From Clostridiaceae bacterium (GTDB lineage Bacteria; Bacillota; Clostridia; Clostridiales; Clostridiaceae): 32,183 bases of DNA. The notes under the pieces are model-generated. The model was not told the DNA's origin. It saw nothing but the letters and a program-made list of their open reading frames with translations, and did not search any database. Both the position numbers and the translations under genes were made by a program. The stretch is taken from the NCBI GenBank assembly GCA_014380625.1, contig JACMJL010000019.1:1-32183 (forward strand). Direction: 5' to 3'. Positions 1 through 10,460 of the stretch are shown here, piece after piece; the stretch's first letter is position 1, and each line of letters starts with the position of its first letter.

Positions 1-1391
<1,391 letters not shown>

Positions 1392-1413
1392 TTATTGCCT
1401 CCTATTCAAATAA

Positions 1414-1713
<300 letters not shown>

Positions 1714-1748
1714 TTAAATATATTTATAAGTTAAGTTTATACTTTTTG

Positions 1749-1775
1749 TTAGCACTCGTCAACTATGAGTGCTAA
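1749..1775. promoter_or_regulatory. CIRCE operator (HrcA binding site)
   Basis: A perfect inverted repeat, TTAGCACTC, nine bases, GAGTGCTAA, matches the CIRCE consensus exactly. It lies between the groES promoter and the start codon, which is where HrcA represses class I heat-shock genes in Firmicutes. Confidence 0.97.
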
Positions 1776-1782
1776 TACATTT

Positions 1783-1811
1783 ATAATAAATAATACTTAA
1801 ATTAATATCAA
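1783..1811 (-). promoter_or_regulatory. SigA-type promoter of groESL
   Basis: On the minus strand TTGATA (1806-1811) is followed after exactly 17 bp by TATTAT (1783-1788). Transcription would start just before or within the CIRCE repeat, as expected for an HrcA-controlled promoter. Confidence 0.75.
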
Positions 1812-1920
1812 ACATCACATTATAACTTTATATACCATTTGAGACTATATATTGGTATTTCACTAATCTATATCAATTTCTCATTAAATATCGCCAATTT
1901 ACTCTGAATATCATTTTAAA

Positions 1921-1948
1921 TTGAAAAATTATAAATATTGTATATAAT
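1921..1948 (+). promoter_or_regulatory. SigA-type promoter of the DUF1461 membrane protein gene
   Basis: TTGAAA at 1921-1926 and TATAAT at 1943-1948 are 16 bp apart, about 40 bp before the start codon at 1990. The 1812-1920 stretch between this and the groES promoter shows nothing else recognisable. Confidence 0.65.
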
Positions 1949-1989
1949 TAATATTAATACTATATTTAAAAAGAATTGAGGTGACATTA

Positions 1990-2631
1990 ATGAAAAAATA
2001 TAATTCCGTCTTTGCTGATTTTATAATTTCTATTTTAATTACTTTTATAGTACTATCCATAAGTATAGATTTCACACTAGTGTTCAAGCCGTTGTATTAT
2101 TTTGATATTTCTAATTTATCAATAGAAAGTAGTTCAAATATTTCAAGATCCGATATCCTTAAAAATTATAATTATACTATAAATTACCTTCTAGAAGCTA
2201 AAACCAGTGAATATAATTTACCAACCTTACCTTCATCCCCGGGAGCACAACTTCATTTTTACGAGGTAAAACAATTATTTATTAAAATGACAATAGTACT
2301 AGCAATATCAATGGCAATTGTTATTTTTTATGGATTTTTCATAAAAATAAAACCCCGAATATTAAAATGGAGCTCTATTTTCTTAGTATTAACTTCTATA
2401 GGGATAATTATACCATCTTTAATAAATTTTAATTCTTTTTTTGATTTCTTCCATTCTATCTTTTTTAACAATGGCTACTGGCAATTTGATCCAGTAGAGG
2501 ACCCAATTATAACTATTTTACCTGAGGATTTCTTTTTACATTGTGCAATTTTAATAATTTCACTTTGGCTTTTAAGTAGTTTAATTTTAGCAATTATTTA
2601 TAGAAAAAAGAAAAACCTTAAACTAAGCTAA
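1990..2631 (+). CDS. Integral membrane protein, DUF1461/TIGR01906-like
   Basis: The 213-residue protein has about four hydrophobic segments: near the N-terminus (ISILITFIVLSISI), a pair in the middle (MTIVLAISMAIVIFYGFF and SIFLVLTSIGIIIPSLI) and one near the C-terminus (ILIISLWLLSSLILAIIY), followed by a lysine-rich tail. The loop containing FFDFFHSIFF, W-x-F-D-P and DPIITILPEDFF is the signature I associate with the DUF1461 (TIGR01906) family. Its role is unknown. I prefer the ATG at 1990 over the GTG at 1981 because GAGGTG at 1977-1982 is then at ideal ribosome-site distance. It appears monocistronic and is transcribed away from groES. Family assignment is from recalled motifs. Confidence 0.8.
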   Translation: MKKYNSVFADFIISILITFIVLSISIDFTLVFKPLYYFDISNLSIESSSNISRSDILKNYNYTINYLLEAKTSEYNLPTLPSSPGAQLHFYEVKQLFIKMTIVLAISMAIVIFYGFFIKIKPRILKWSSIFLVLTSIGIIIPSLINFNSFFDFFHSIFFNNGYWQFDPVEDPIITILPEDFFLHCAILIISLWLLSSLILAIIYRKKKNLKLS

Positions 2632-2735
2632 TAAATCTATTATACTTAAGGCACTTTATATACTTATTCTTCGTAATAATAGAATAGTACAAAAAACTTC
2701 AACTTTTGAAACTCTTTTATAATGTTATTTCAAAT

Positions 2736-2766
2736 AAAAACAACCTGGAAAATCCAGGTTGTTTTT
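2736..2766. terminator. Bidirectional rho-independent terminator
   Basis: An 8-bp stem (CAACCTGG with CCAGGTTG) has a 5-base loop. It is flanked by AAAAA on the left and TTTTT on the right, so it works on both strands. It ends both the membrane protein gene and the converging ogg gene, whose stop codon (2765-2767) overlaps the T-run. Confidence 0.9.
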
Positions 2767-3673
2767 ATTTATCCACACTTATATTATTTTCTCTTGCATA
2801 ATAGAATAAATATTGTTGAGCAAAACCTGCTTGATTACCAAACTTGTCAATAGCAAATCCTCGTATTTTCTTTAAGGAAACATCTGGAGCCAAATAAAAA
2901 TACTGCATTGCTCTTTTTACCCAAACATCTACCGGGAAAGCAGAGTATTTACTCATAGAAAACAACATTATACAGTCTGCTACCTTTGGTCCTACTCCTG
3001 TAAACTTCTGAAGTGCCTCATGACAATCTTGGTCAGGTTGAGACTTTATCCAATTAATATCATAACTGTTTTCATAAACTTCTTCACTTTTATTGTTATA
3101 TATCTTATCTACAGTATCTTTAATATATTTAGCCCTAAAACCAGTACTGCAGGCACTAAGTTCCTCTAGTTCTGCAATATGAAGGTCTTGGACATTAGGA
3201 AAAGTATAATAGGTTTTACCTTTATATTCTACTTTTTTTCCCCATTTTTTGCTTATATTTAAAATGCATTTTTTAATCATTGGTATCCGATTATTAGAAG
3301 ATATTATAAAAGATACTATAAGTTCAAAAGGCTCCTGTTGTAACAATCTTATTCCATGTCCGAACTCAACTGCCTCCTTTAAAAGAGGATCCTTGATAAA
3401 TTCCTCCTTCAGTGACAAATAATCTCTTTTTAAATCAAAATAATTCAACCAAATTTCGTTAAATTCTGCTAAACTAGTATTGTAAATAGCTACATCTTCT
3501 CCAATTGCTTGAAGTTCTATAACTCGTTCAAAGGCAACACCTATATAATTTCCATCCTCCTCTAGATTCCACCTAAAACATTGACCACATTCGAAAATAT
3601 GCTTTAAATTAAAGTTTCTTACAGTTCTTAAAATTATGCCATTTTCAATTTCTTCAACTTTTGTAAAATCCAA
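2765..3673 (-). CDS. ogg: 8-oxoguanine DNA glycosylase / AP lyase, OGG1 type
   Basis: This enzyme removes oxidised guanine from DNA and nicks the strand by beta-elimination. The 302-residue protein has the N-terminal OGG domain (FECGQCFRW near residue 27, in OGG1 family style). It then has the helix-hairpin-helix segment FTGVGPKVADC with the probable catalytic lysine at residue 230, and FPVDVWV with the catalytic aspartate at 249. This domain set is characteristic of the clostridial OGG1-type enzymes rather than MutM. The start is a TTG at 3671-3673, preceded at good distance by GAGGTG; no ATG or GTG fits as well. It lies 35 bp downstream of nfnB on the same strand and may be cotranscribed with it. 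Confidence 0.93.
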   Translation of the reverse strand: MDFTKVEEIENGIILRTVRNFNLKHIFECGQCFRWNLEEDGNYIGVAFERVIELQAIGEDVAIYNTSLAEFNEIWLNYFDLKRDYLSLKEEFIKDPLLKEAVEFGHGIRLLQQEPFELIVSFIISSNNRIPMIKKCILNISKKWGKKVEYKGKTYYTFPNVQDLHIAELEELSACSTGFRAKYIKDTVDKIYNNKSEEVYENSYDINWIKSQPDQDCHEALQKFTGVGPKVADCIMLFSMSKYSAFPVDVWVKRAMQYFYLAPDVSLKKIRGFAIDKFGNQAGFAQQYLFYYARENNISVDK

Positions 3674-3708
3674 ATTTTCACCTCTTCTCTATTCACTTAG
3701 GTGGCTGA

Positions 3709-5106
3709 TTATTTTTTTGAAGCCCCTTTAGATAGAAATTCATTAATTGACTTAGCAGCTTTCTTACCCGCTCCCATAGCAAGTATTACAGTTGCTGCTC
3801 CCGTTACTGCATCACCACCAGCATATACCTTATCCTTTGAAGTCAGACCAGTTTGTTCCTCAACAATAATGCATTTTCTCTTATTAATTTCTAGTCCTAA
3901 GGTAGTTGATGATATTAATGGATTCGGTGAAGTACCAAGAGACATTATAACAGTATCTATTTCCAGTACAAATTCAGAATCCTCTATTTCCACTGGACTT
4001 CTTCTTCCAGACGCGTCAGGCTCACCCAACTCCATCTTTACACATTTAAGTCCAGTTACCCAACCCTTTTCATCCCCTAGAACTTCTATAGGATTTACTA
4101 AAAGGTCAAAAATTATACCTTCTTCCTTAGCATGGTGAACTTCTTCTAACCTAGCTGGTAATTCCGCTTCTGATCGTCTGTAAACAATATGAACCTGGGA
4201 ACCCAGTCTTAGAGCAGTTCTAGCAGCATCCATAGCTACATTCCCACCACCAACAACTGCTACTCTTTCCCCTAATTTCACAGGAGTTGAGTATCCTTCT
4301 TTATATGCTTTCATAAGATTTGTCCTAGTTAAAATTTCATTTGCTGAAAATACACCGTTTAAGTTTTCCCCTGGTACTCCCATAAACTTAGGTAATCCAG
4401 CACCTGATCCAATAAAAATTGCCTCAAACCCTTCTTCCTCAATAAGTTCATCTATGGTTATGGTTCTTCCAATAATAATGTCAGTTTCAATCTTTACTCC
4501 AAGTTTTTTAATATTTTCAATTTCATACTTAACCACAGTATCCTTAGGTAATCTAAATTCTGGAATTCCATAAACTAAAACTCCACCAGGTTCATGTAAT
4601 GCCTCAAAAATAACTACATCATAACCTAATTTTGCTAAATCTCCAGCACAGGCTAGTCCTGCAGGACCACTTCCAATTACTGCAACTTTTTTATCCTTTT
4701 TAGGCATGGTACCTGATAAATCTACGTTGTTCTCTCTAGACCAGTCACCCACAAATCTTTCAAGCTTTCCAATTGCTACAGCATCGCCCTTAATACCTAA
4801 AATACACTTACCCTCACACTGACTCTCTTGAGGACAAACTCTACCACAAATGGCAGGAAGGGAGGAGGCTTTAGAAATGATTTTTACAGCCTCCTCCATT
4901 TCGCCAGCTTTAACCTTCTGAATAAACTCAGGAATAGAAATAGCTACAGGACACCTTGGGACACACTGAGGATTTTTGCAATTCAAGCATCTTTTTGCTT
5001 CAATTATAGCCTCTTCCTCTGTATAACCCAAACAAACCTCCTCAAAATTGGTTGCTCTAATTTTAGGAGCTTGCTCTCTAATTGGAGTTCTTTTCATTAT
5101 AGCCAT
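3709..5106 (-). CDS. nfnB: NADH-dependent ferredoxin:NADP+ oxidoreductase, large subunit NfnB (GltA-like)
   Basis: NfnB with NfnA reversibly couples NADPH oxidation to reduction of NAD+ and ferredoxin by flavin-based electron bifurcation in the cytoplasm. The 465-residue product starts with two cysteine-rich motifs (Cys 40, 43, 48, 52 and Cys 87, 91, 97, 101) that fit two [4Fe-4S] clusters. Then come an FAD-binding GxGxxG motif (VAVIGSGPAG, 141-150), a second nucleotide motif VAVVGGGNVAMDAARTA for NADPH, and the closing VYAGGDAVTGAATVI flavin motif. It resembles the small subunit of glutamate synthase, but no large gltB-type subunit is nearby and nfnA is directly upstream. Its ATG overlaps the nfnA stop (TAATG), which implies translational coupling and fixed stoichiometry. 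Confidence 0.93.
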   Translation of the reverse strand: MAIMKRTPIREQAPKIRATNFEEVCLGYTEEEAIIEAKRCLNCKNPQCVPRCPVAISIPEFIQKVKAGEMEEAVKIISKASSLPAICGRVCPQESQCEGKCILGIKGDAVAIGKLERFVGDWSRENNVDLSGTMPKKDKKVAVIGSGPAGLACAGDLAKLGYDVVIFEALHEPGGVLVYGIPEFRLPKDTVVKYEIENIKKLGVKIETDIIIGRTITIDELIEEEGFEAIFIGSGAGLPKFMGVPGENLNGVFSANEILTRTNLMKAYKEGYSTPVKLGERVAVVGGGNVAMDAARTALRLGSQVHIVYRRSEAELPARLEEVHHAKEEGIIFDLLVNPIEVLGDEKGWVTGLKCVKMELGEPDASGRRSPVEIEDSEFVLEIDTVIMSLGTSPNPLISSTTLGLEINKRKCIIVEEQTGLTSKDKVYAGGDAVTGAATVILAMGAGKKAAKSINEFLSKGASKK

Positions 5107-5990
5107 TATTTATCCTCCCCACAGCAGCCACAGCCACCCTCATGCTCATCACTTTTTCTAAATTCTATCTTTGCCTCTTCAGTTTTATATATATTTGCTC
5201 TTCTCATGGCCTCATTAAAATCCACTAAATGCCCATCAAATTCAGGGCCATCTACACAGGCAAACTTAATCTTTCCACCAATACTTACACGGCAAGCTCC
5301 ACACATGCCTGTCCCATCAACCATTATTGGATTTAAACTCACAATAGTCTTAATTCCTAATTGCTTTGTTAATAGTGTTACAAACTTCATCATTATCATG
5401 GGTCCTATGGCAACTACCACATCATATTTTTTACCTTCTTCTAGCACTAACCTCTTAAGAAGGTCTGTAACAAGGCCTTTATATCCATAGGAACCATCAT
5501 CTGTTGCTGGATAAACATTCCCTGCAACAAGTTTCATTTCATCCTCTAATATTAGAAGTTCTTTATTTCTAGAGCCAATTATAACATCAGCCTTAATTCC
5601 TTTTTCATTAAGCCATTTAACTTGAGGGTATACAGGTGCTGTACCAACCCCTCCAGCAATAAACATAATTTTTTTATTTTTAAGTTCATCTTCAGCCTCA
5701 ACCGTAAATTCTGAAGCAGTTCCAAGTGGTCCAACAAAATCAAGGAAGCTATCACCAACTTCGAACTGTGCCATGTGTTTTGTTGAAGTACCTATAGCTT
5801 GGAAAACTATACTAACAGTACCTTTTACTACATCATAGTCACATATTGTAAGGGGAATTCTTTCTCCCTTTTCATCCATCCTAATGATAATAAATTGACC
5901 TGGTTTTGCTGATTTAGCTACTCTCGGTGCTTCTATATCCATCCAGTATGTATCCGGTGCAATTATTTTTTTCCCTGTGATTTTAAACAT
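5106..5990 (-). CDS. nfnA: NADH-dependent ferredoxin:NADP+ oxidoreductase, small subunit NfnA
   Basis: NfnA is the NAD(H)-binding, FAD-containing subunit of the Nfn bifurcating transhydrogenase. The 294-residue protein has a ferredoxin-NADP reductase fold: an N-terminal FAD barrel with RIPLTICDYD (about 44-53), a pyridine-nucleotide segment IMFIAGGVGTAPVYP (about 108-122), and a C-terminal [2Fe-2S] motif with Cys 230, 233 and 245 (GTGMCGACRVSIGGK...FACVDGPEFDGH). The last eight residues form a cysteine-rich tail (Cys 287, 289, 290). A GGAGG site precedes the ATG, and a good SigA promoter lies 50-75 bp upstream. The overlap with nfnB fixes these as a two-gene unit. The same fold occurs in dihydroorotate dehydrogenase electron-transfer and sulfide dehydrogenase subunits, but the pairing with nfnB decides for Nfn. 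Confidence 0.93.
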   Translation of the reverse strand: MFKITGKKIIAPDTYWMDIEAPRVAKSAKPGQFIIIRMDEKGERIPLTICDYDVVKGTVSIVFQAIGTSTKHMAQFEVGDSFLDFVGPLGTASEFTVEAEDELKNKKIMFIAGGVGTAPVYPQVKWLNEKGIKADVIIGSRNKELLILEDEMKLVAGNVYPATDDGSYGYKGLVTDLLKRLVLEEGKKYDVVVAIGPMIMMKFVTLLTKQLGIKTIVSLNPIMVDGTGMCGACRVSIGGKIKFACVDGPEFDGHLVDFNEAMRRANIYKTEEAKIEFRKSDEHEGGCGCCGEDK

Positions 5991-6036
5991 ATATATTCCT
6001 CCATAGGCCCTAAGGCAACTTAAATCTTTTTACTAT

Positions 6037-6064
6037 ATTATATCAGCAAATTCTGACTAATCAA
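6037..6064 (-). promoter_or_regulatory. SigA promoter of nfnAB
   Basis: On the minus strand TTGATT (6059-6064) is followed after 16 bp by TATAAT (6037-6042). TG one base before the -10 gives an extended -10 element (TGATATAAT). No Rex-like palindrome was seen next to it. Confidence 0.75.
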
Positions 6065-6065
6065 T

Positions 6066-6100
6066 AAAAAAGTACGAATATAATTAATTCGTACTTTTTT
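6066..6100. terminator. Bidirectional rho-independent terminator
   Basis: A 9-bp perfect stem AGTACGAAT / ATTCGTACT (6071-6079 and 6087-6095) has a 7-base loop, with A-run before and T-run after. It ends the small gene at 6105 and insulates it from the nfnAB promoter. Confidence 0.9.
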
Positions 6101-6104
6101 ATGG

Positions 6105-6392
6105 TTATTCTTCTATATAAGTAATATTACCATCAAAAATATAATTCAAAGAAGTTTTTGAACCTTCTAGCGCAAACATCATCTTTTCAATTATTGCTTG
6201 TTCTTCTTTGTTAGTGGTTATAGACAACTTATCTTCATCGTTAACCTCAGACTTTAACTGAAATTCATATATAAAATCAGTTATAAGTCTTACCCACTCA
6301 GATATGTCATCAGAATCTATTTTTTCCTTTTTCACGAAATCCTTAAGTGTTTTATCTAATTGTTTTTTTGAATACCTCAATATATTTGCCAT
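6105..6392 (-). CDS. Conserved-looking small protein, function unknown
   Basis: I do not recognise this 95-residue protein. It starts MANILRYSKKQLDKTLKDF, is rich in Lys, Asp and Glu, is predicted mostly helical, and has no cysteines, membrane segment or signal peptide. The start at 6390-6392 is chosen over an upstream in-frame ATG because a strong GGAGGC site lies just before it and a SigA-type promoter (TTGTAA, 17 bp, TATACT) sits at 6423-6451. An upstream start would place the first codons before the transcript. It is a single-gene unit with its own promoter and terminator, between nfnAB and a histidine kinase. Those well-formed signals argue that it is a real gene. Confidence 0.75.
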   Translation of the reverse strand: MANILRYSKKQLDKTLKDFVKKEKIDSDDISEWVRLITDFIYEFQLKSEVNDEDKLSITTNKEEQAIIEKMMFALEGSKTSLNYIFDGNITYIEE

Positions 6393-6422
6393 TTTTTTGC
6401 CTCCTAATTCTAACCCTAATAA

Positions 6423-6451
6423 AGTATAAGTCATATTCAAAAAAATTACAA
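6423..6451 (-). promoter_or_regulatory. SigA-type promoter of the 95-residue protein gene
   Basis: On the minus strand TTGTAA (6446-6451) and TATACT (6423-6428) are 17 bp apart, about 31 bp upstream of the preferred ATG at 6392. Confidence 0.6.
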
Positions 6452-6542
6452 GGAATATGCTAGTCTATCTTGGCCTTGTTATTTTCTTTAATATGCCTAC
6501 CGCAAAAATAGAACTCCCGTCAAAATTTATAATTTATAGATA

Positions 6543-8390
6543 CTATTCTGAATATATATCAGAAAACTCAATATTTATCTTTTCAATATTACTTTCTTGC
6601 TTATTCTCGTATTGTTTATTGAGATTGAGGCTATTGCTATAGGTTTCATCTATTTTTTTTGAAGCATTTTCTGGAAGGTGGATTAAAAATTCTGTACCTT
6701 CTCCATAAATACTTTTAACGTATATTTTTCCGCCGTGCATCTCAACTAGACTCTTAACAAGGGCTAAACCAATTCCAGTGCCTTCATTATTTCTTGCAAG
6801 TGTTTTATCTACCTGGCTAAATCTATCAAAAATAGATGACAATTTGTCTTCCGGAATTCCAATGCCTGTATCTTTAATTGAAATAATTACTTCTTCCTGG
6901 CCTTTGTATATATTAACTTCTATTTTACCCCCTGGTTCAGTAAACTTAATTGCATTTGAAAATAAATTCAGTACTATACGTTCTATTTTATCATCATCAC
7001 AATTAATATATTTTTCTTCAACTTCCGTATCAAATATAATTTCAATATTTTTATTTTTAATATACTCCACTACAGAGGATGTAATATCTTCAACAATAGA
7101 CACAATATCATGTCTTCCTTCATTAAGTGTGTAAAAACCTGCATCAATTTTTGTCATATCCAGAAAATTATTTATCAATCTTAAAAGCCTAAAACAATTT
7201 TGCTTCATTATTGTTAAATAATTCTTAATAGACTGAGTTTCATCTGCATCAATTTTATAAATATAAATATTTAATAGTTGTAAGGAACTCAATAGTATGT
7301 TTAATGGAGTTCTTAATTCATGAGAAATATTAGAAAAAAATTCAGTTTTTAACTTATCATAAGCTTCGGCCTCATCTCTTGCCTTTTTTAATTCCGCCTC
7401 TATAAGTTTTCGTTCTGTTATGTCTTGTAAAACACCATAGCTATAAAGCATTTCTGAATTATTAGTATTCATTGTTTTATATCGATCTTGGAACCACCTA
7501 TAGTTTCCATCCTTACATAAAAGACGATATTCAACATTTCCTATAGTACTATTTGCAAGTAATTCCTGATCTTTAGTACTAAATAGATTTAGATCCTCTG
7601 GATGAACTTTTTCTAAAACTGACGCTCTACTCATGCAAGAAATTTCTTCTAAAGTGTACCCCATTAGTCTTTCAATCACTGGACTAAAATAATCATATTT
7701 TTCTGTTTTTAAATTAAGTCTATAAGCTGCATCTTGTGAATATTCAAGTACATTGCGGAATCGCTCTTCGCTTTCCTCTAACAAACTTTTATTCTTTTGG
7801 AAATATAATATTAATATTACTAATGCTATAGAAAACAAAAGATAACCATCATAATAATATCCAATATGGGCAAACCAATCAACTTGTCTGAGGAAAGGAT
7901 AGTCAATTTTATGTATTCCCCATAAAATAAATAGTGTAGCTAAAAGGTGTTTACCCTTTCTATGCAGATCAGATTTAGATAAAATAAAGCCAGTCCAAAT
8001 TCCAACTAAACCAATAAAAATAAATTCTGGTAGAGTATTTAATATAAAATTAATGTTCATCAATTTACCTAGGACCAGCCATAAACTTGTTAATACTGCA
8101 ATCACTTGCCAAATACAGCTCATTTTTTTATTAATATAATCATAAATACCCCATACTAAAAACATGCTACTAATAATTGTTAACAGATGATAAATTAAAA
8201 ATAAGTAGATAGAATCACCTTGTAGAATAGATATCAACATACTTAAGAACTTAAAAAAGTGAAGAGAATATGCTATAGTCCATAGCTTAAAATACCTTTC
8301 CTTCTCTGAAGAAAATAAATATCCATAAACTATAATTATTATAAATGTACTAAATAATGCGGAAATAATTCCTGAAGTCAACCAATTCAT
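6543..8390 (-). CDS. Membrane sensor histidine kinase with PAS domain (orphan)
   Basis: The 615-residue protein has about six or seven membrane helices in the first 197 residues, a PAS/PAC domain (about 205-325, ending with the typical LQDITERKLIEAEL linker), a HisKA domain with the phospho-acceptor His357 in FFSNISHELRTPLN, and an HATPase domain. The ATPase domain shows the N-box LNLFSNAIKFT, G1 box DTGIGIP and G2 box GTGIGLALVKSLVEMHGG. The last ~45 residues are low-complexity and Asn/Glu-rich. No response regulator is adjacent. Orphan PAS kinases of this build in clostridia include ones that phosphorylate Spo0A, so that target is possible but not shown. The start at 8390 has a GGAGG site. 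Family certain, partner unknown. Confidence 0.9.
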   Translation of the reverse strand: MNWLTSGIISALFSTFIIIIVYGYLFSSEKERYFKLWTIAYSLHFFKFLSMLISILQGDSIYLFLIYHLLTIISSMFLVWGIYDYINKKMSCIWQVIAVLTSLWLVLGKLMNINFILNTLPEFIFIGLVGIWTGFILSKSDLHRKGKHLLATLFILWGIHKIDYPFLRQVDWFAHIGYYYDGYLLFSIALVILILYFQKNKSLLEESEERFRNVLEYSQDAAYRLNLKTEKYDYFSPVIERLMGYTLEEISCMSRASVLEKVHPEDLNLFSTKDQELLANSTIGNVEYRLLCKDGNYRWFQDRYKTMNTNNSEMLYSYGVLQDITERKLIEAELKKARDEAEAYDKLKTEFFSNISHELRTPLNILLSSLQLLNIYIYKIDADETQSIKNYLTIMKQNCFRLLRLINNFLDMTKIDAGFYTLNEGRHDIVSIVEDITSSVVEYIKNKNIEIIFDTEVEEKYINCDDDKIERIVLNLFSNAIKFTEPGGKIEVNIYKGQEEVIISIKDTGIGIPEDKLSSIFDRFSQVDKTLARNNEGTGIGLALVKSLVEMHGGKIYVKSIYGEGTEFLIHLPENASKKIDETYSNSLNLNKQYENKQESNIEKINIEFSDIYSE

Positions 8391-8476
8391 TTATATTCCT
8401 CCAATTTTCTTACTTTCAATATGTTACGTATATTATTCTATAACAAATAAGGCAAAATTAATATATGGTATTTGAA

Positions 8477-8527
8477 ATAAAAAAGCTGCCAATCACGATA
8501 CTTAGAGTTATCCTGTTGACAGCTTTA
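8477..8527 (-). terminator. Rho-independent terminator of the butyryl-CoA operon
   Basis: Read leftward, AAAGCTG (8520-8526) pairs with CAGCTTT (8482-8488), followed by a further T-run. The loop is large and partly paired. It lies 30 bp after the hbd stop codon. Confidence 0.7.
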
Positions 8528-8556
8528 TTATATATGTTAAATAATATAGTTACTAA

Positions 8557-9405
8557 TTACCTAGCGTAACTATGAAAACCTCTACCTGATTTTCTACCTA
8601 ACCATCCAGCTCTTACATATTTTCTAAGTAAGGCATGAGCTCTGTATTTAGAATCTCCAGTTTCTTTATATAAAACATCCATAATAGCAAGGCATACATC
8701 AAGACCTATAAGGTCACCTAGGGCTAAAGGTCCCATAGGGTGATTAGCTCCAAGCATCATTGCCTTATCAATGTCCACTGCCGAGGCAACGTCTTCCGCA
8801 AGAATTCCTACAGCTTCATTAATCATGGGTATTAATATTCTATTTACGACAAAACCAGGAGCTTCAGCAACTTCTACAGGTTCCTTACCGATAGCCACTG
8901 AAACTTCTTTAACTGCATCAAAAGTCTCCTGTGAAGTAGCCATTCCTTTAATTATTTCCACAAGCTTCATTATTGTTGCTGGATTAAAGAAATGCATTCC
9001 TATTACTTTATCAGGTCTATTAGTTGCTGCTGCAACTTCAGTTATTGAAAGCGATGAAGTGTTTGTAGCTAAGATAGTCTCAGGTTTACAAAGCTTGTCT
9101 AATTCAGCAAATATCTGTTTCTTTATTTCCATGTTTTCAACTGCTGCTTCGATAACTAAATCACAATCCTCAGCTAAGGACATATCTGTGGTTCCACTTA
9201 TTCTTGAAAGTAAATCTTCTTTAAATTCTTCTGTAACTTTACCCTTTTCAACTAACTTTGAAAGCCCCTTGTTGATTCCAGCAAGTCCTTTATCAACAAA
9301 TTCATCTTTTATATCTCTTAATATAACTTCATAACCTTTAGCAGCAAATGCCTGAGCAATTCCTGCTCCCATAGTTCCTGCGCCAAGTACAAATATTTTT
9401 TCCAT
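8557..9405 (-). CDS. hbd: 3-hydroxybutyryl-CoA dehydrogenase
   Basis: Hbd reduces acetoacetyl-CoA to (S)-3-hydroxybutyryl-CoA with NAD(P)H in butyrate formation. The 282-residue product has the family length. It starts with the Rossmann dinucleotide motif [19 protein letters not shown] and contains the catalytic segment [17 protein letters not shown] (His within HFFNP), followed by the C-terminal domain with [15 protein letters not shown] and [16 protein letters not shown]. The AGGAGG site and ATG at 9403-9405 are clear. It is the last gene of crt-bcd-etfB-etfA-hbd, the usual clostridial order, 24 bp after etfA. Thiolase is not in this operon. Confidence 0.97.
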   Translation of the reverse strand: MEKIFVLGAGTMGAGIAQAFAAKGYEVILRDIKDEFVDKGLAGINKGLSKLVEKGKVTEEFKEDLLSRISGTTDMSLAEDCDLVIEAAVENMEIKKQIFAELDKLCKPETILATNTSSLSITEVAAATNRPDKVIGMHFFNPATIMKLVEIIKGMATSQETFDAVKEVSVAIGKEPVEVAEAPGFVVNRILIPMINEAVGILAEDVASAVDIDKAMMLGANHPMGPLALGDLIGLDVCLAIMDVLYKETGDSKYRAHALLRKYVRAGWLGRKSGRGFHSYAR

Positions 9406-9429
9406 TTATTTTGCCTCCTAAAAATTTAA

Positions 9430-10443
9430 TTATAGTAACATTTTAGCCTTTAATTGAGCAATTAATTCAGGTACTATCTTAGTATAATCTCCAACTAACG
9501 CAAGGTCAGCAACCTTCATTATTGCAGCTCCCGCATCTTTATTTATAGCAATTATAAAGTCACTATCCTGCATACCAGCTAAATGTTGTATAGCTCCTGA
9601 GATACCTACTGCAATATAAAGTTGTGGTCTAACAGTTTTTCCAGTTTGACCAACTTGCAGGGCTTTATCTATCCAACCATACTCTATTGAAGCACGGGAA
9701 CCTGCAATTGTTCCATCAAGAACATCTGCTAATTCCTGTAGAATTGCAAAGCCTTCTTTGCTTCCAACTCCTCTACCACCAGATATAATTACGTCTGCTT
9801 CTCCAATATCAACAACTTCTTTTGCATGCTTAACAATTTCTAAAACTTTAGTTCTTATATCTGATGCCTGCAAAACTGGAGTAAGTTTTTCTATTTTTTC
9901 TGATGAAATTTTTGTTTCATCTTTAGCCAACTTCTCAAAAACTCCTGGTCTTACTGTAGACATCTGTGGTCTGTGTTTTCCACAAACTATTGTGGCCATT
10001 AGATTTCCACCAAAGGCTGGTCTTGTCATTAAAAGATTATTGTTTTCAGGATCTATATCAAGCCCTGTACAATCTGCAGTTAAACCGGTTCCAAGTTTTG
10101 CAGATATTCTAGGTCCTAGATCTCTTCCTATGAAAGATGCACCTATAAATATAACTTCTGGTTTTCTTTCTTCTACAAGGTCAATAATAACCTTAGAATA
10201 TCCATCTGTACTATAGTGAGCAAGTAATTCACTATCAGCATAGATAACTTTATCTGCACCAAATGCAATTAATTCATTTGCTAAATTGTCTATCTTACTC
10301 CCAAGCAATACTGCTGTCAATTCAACTCCTAGTTTATCGGAGATTTCTCTACCTTTCCCTAAAAGTTCTAATGCAACCTTTTGAAGTTCCCCTTGTCTTT
10401 GCTCAGCAAAGACCCAAACTCCTTTGTAATCTGCTATATTCAT
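9430..10443 (-). CDS. etfA: Electron transfer flavoprotein, alpha subunit
   Basis: EtfA pairs with EtfB and butyryl-CoA dehydrogenase. In clostridia the complex couples crotonyl-CoA reduction by NADH to ferredoxin reduction by flavin-based bifurcation. The 337-residue protein has the N-terminal ETF domain and the C-terminal FAD-binding domain, with the motif run SRASIEYGW, QVGQTGKTVRPQLYIAVGIS, GAIQHLAGMQDS and INKDAGAAIMKVADLALVGD. A GGAGGG site precedes the ATG. It follows etfB after 17 bp. Confidence 0.97.
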   Translation of the reverse strand: MNIADYKGVWVFAEQRQGELQKVALELLGKGREISDKLGVELTAVLLGSKIDNLANELIAFGADKVIYADSELLAHYSTDGYSKVIIDLVEERKPEVIFIGASFIGRDLGPRISAKLGTGLTADCTGLDIDPENNNLLMTRPAFGGNLMATIVCGKHRPQMSTVRPGVFEKLAKDETKISSEKIEKLTPVLQASDIRTKVLEIVKHAKEVVDIGEADVIISGGRGVGSKEGFAILQELADVLDGTIAGSRASIEYGWIDKALQVGQTGKTVRPQLYIAVGISGAIQHLAGMQDSDFIIAINKDAGAAIMKVADLALVGDYTKIVPELIAQLKAKMLL

Positions 10444-10460
10444 CTTTATCCCTCCAAATA

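Noticed and set aside
3709-5106. NfnB as glutamate synthase small subunit
   Set aside because: No large GltB-type subunit is near, and the gene overlaps nfnA, which is the diagnostic partner of Nfn.
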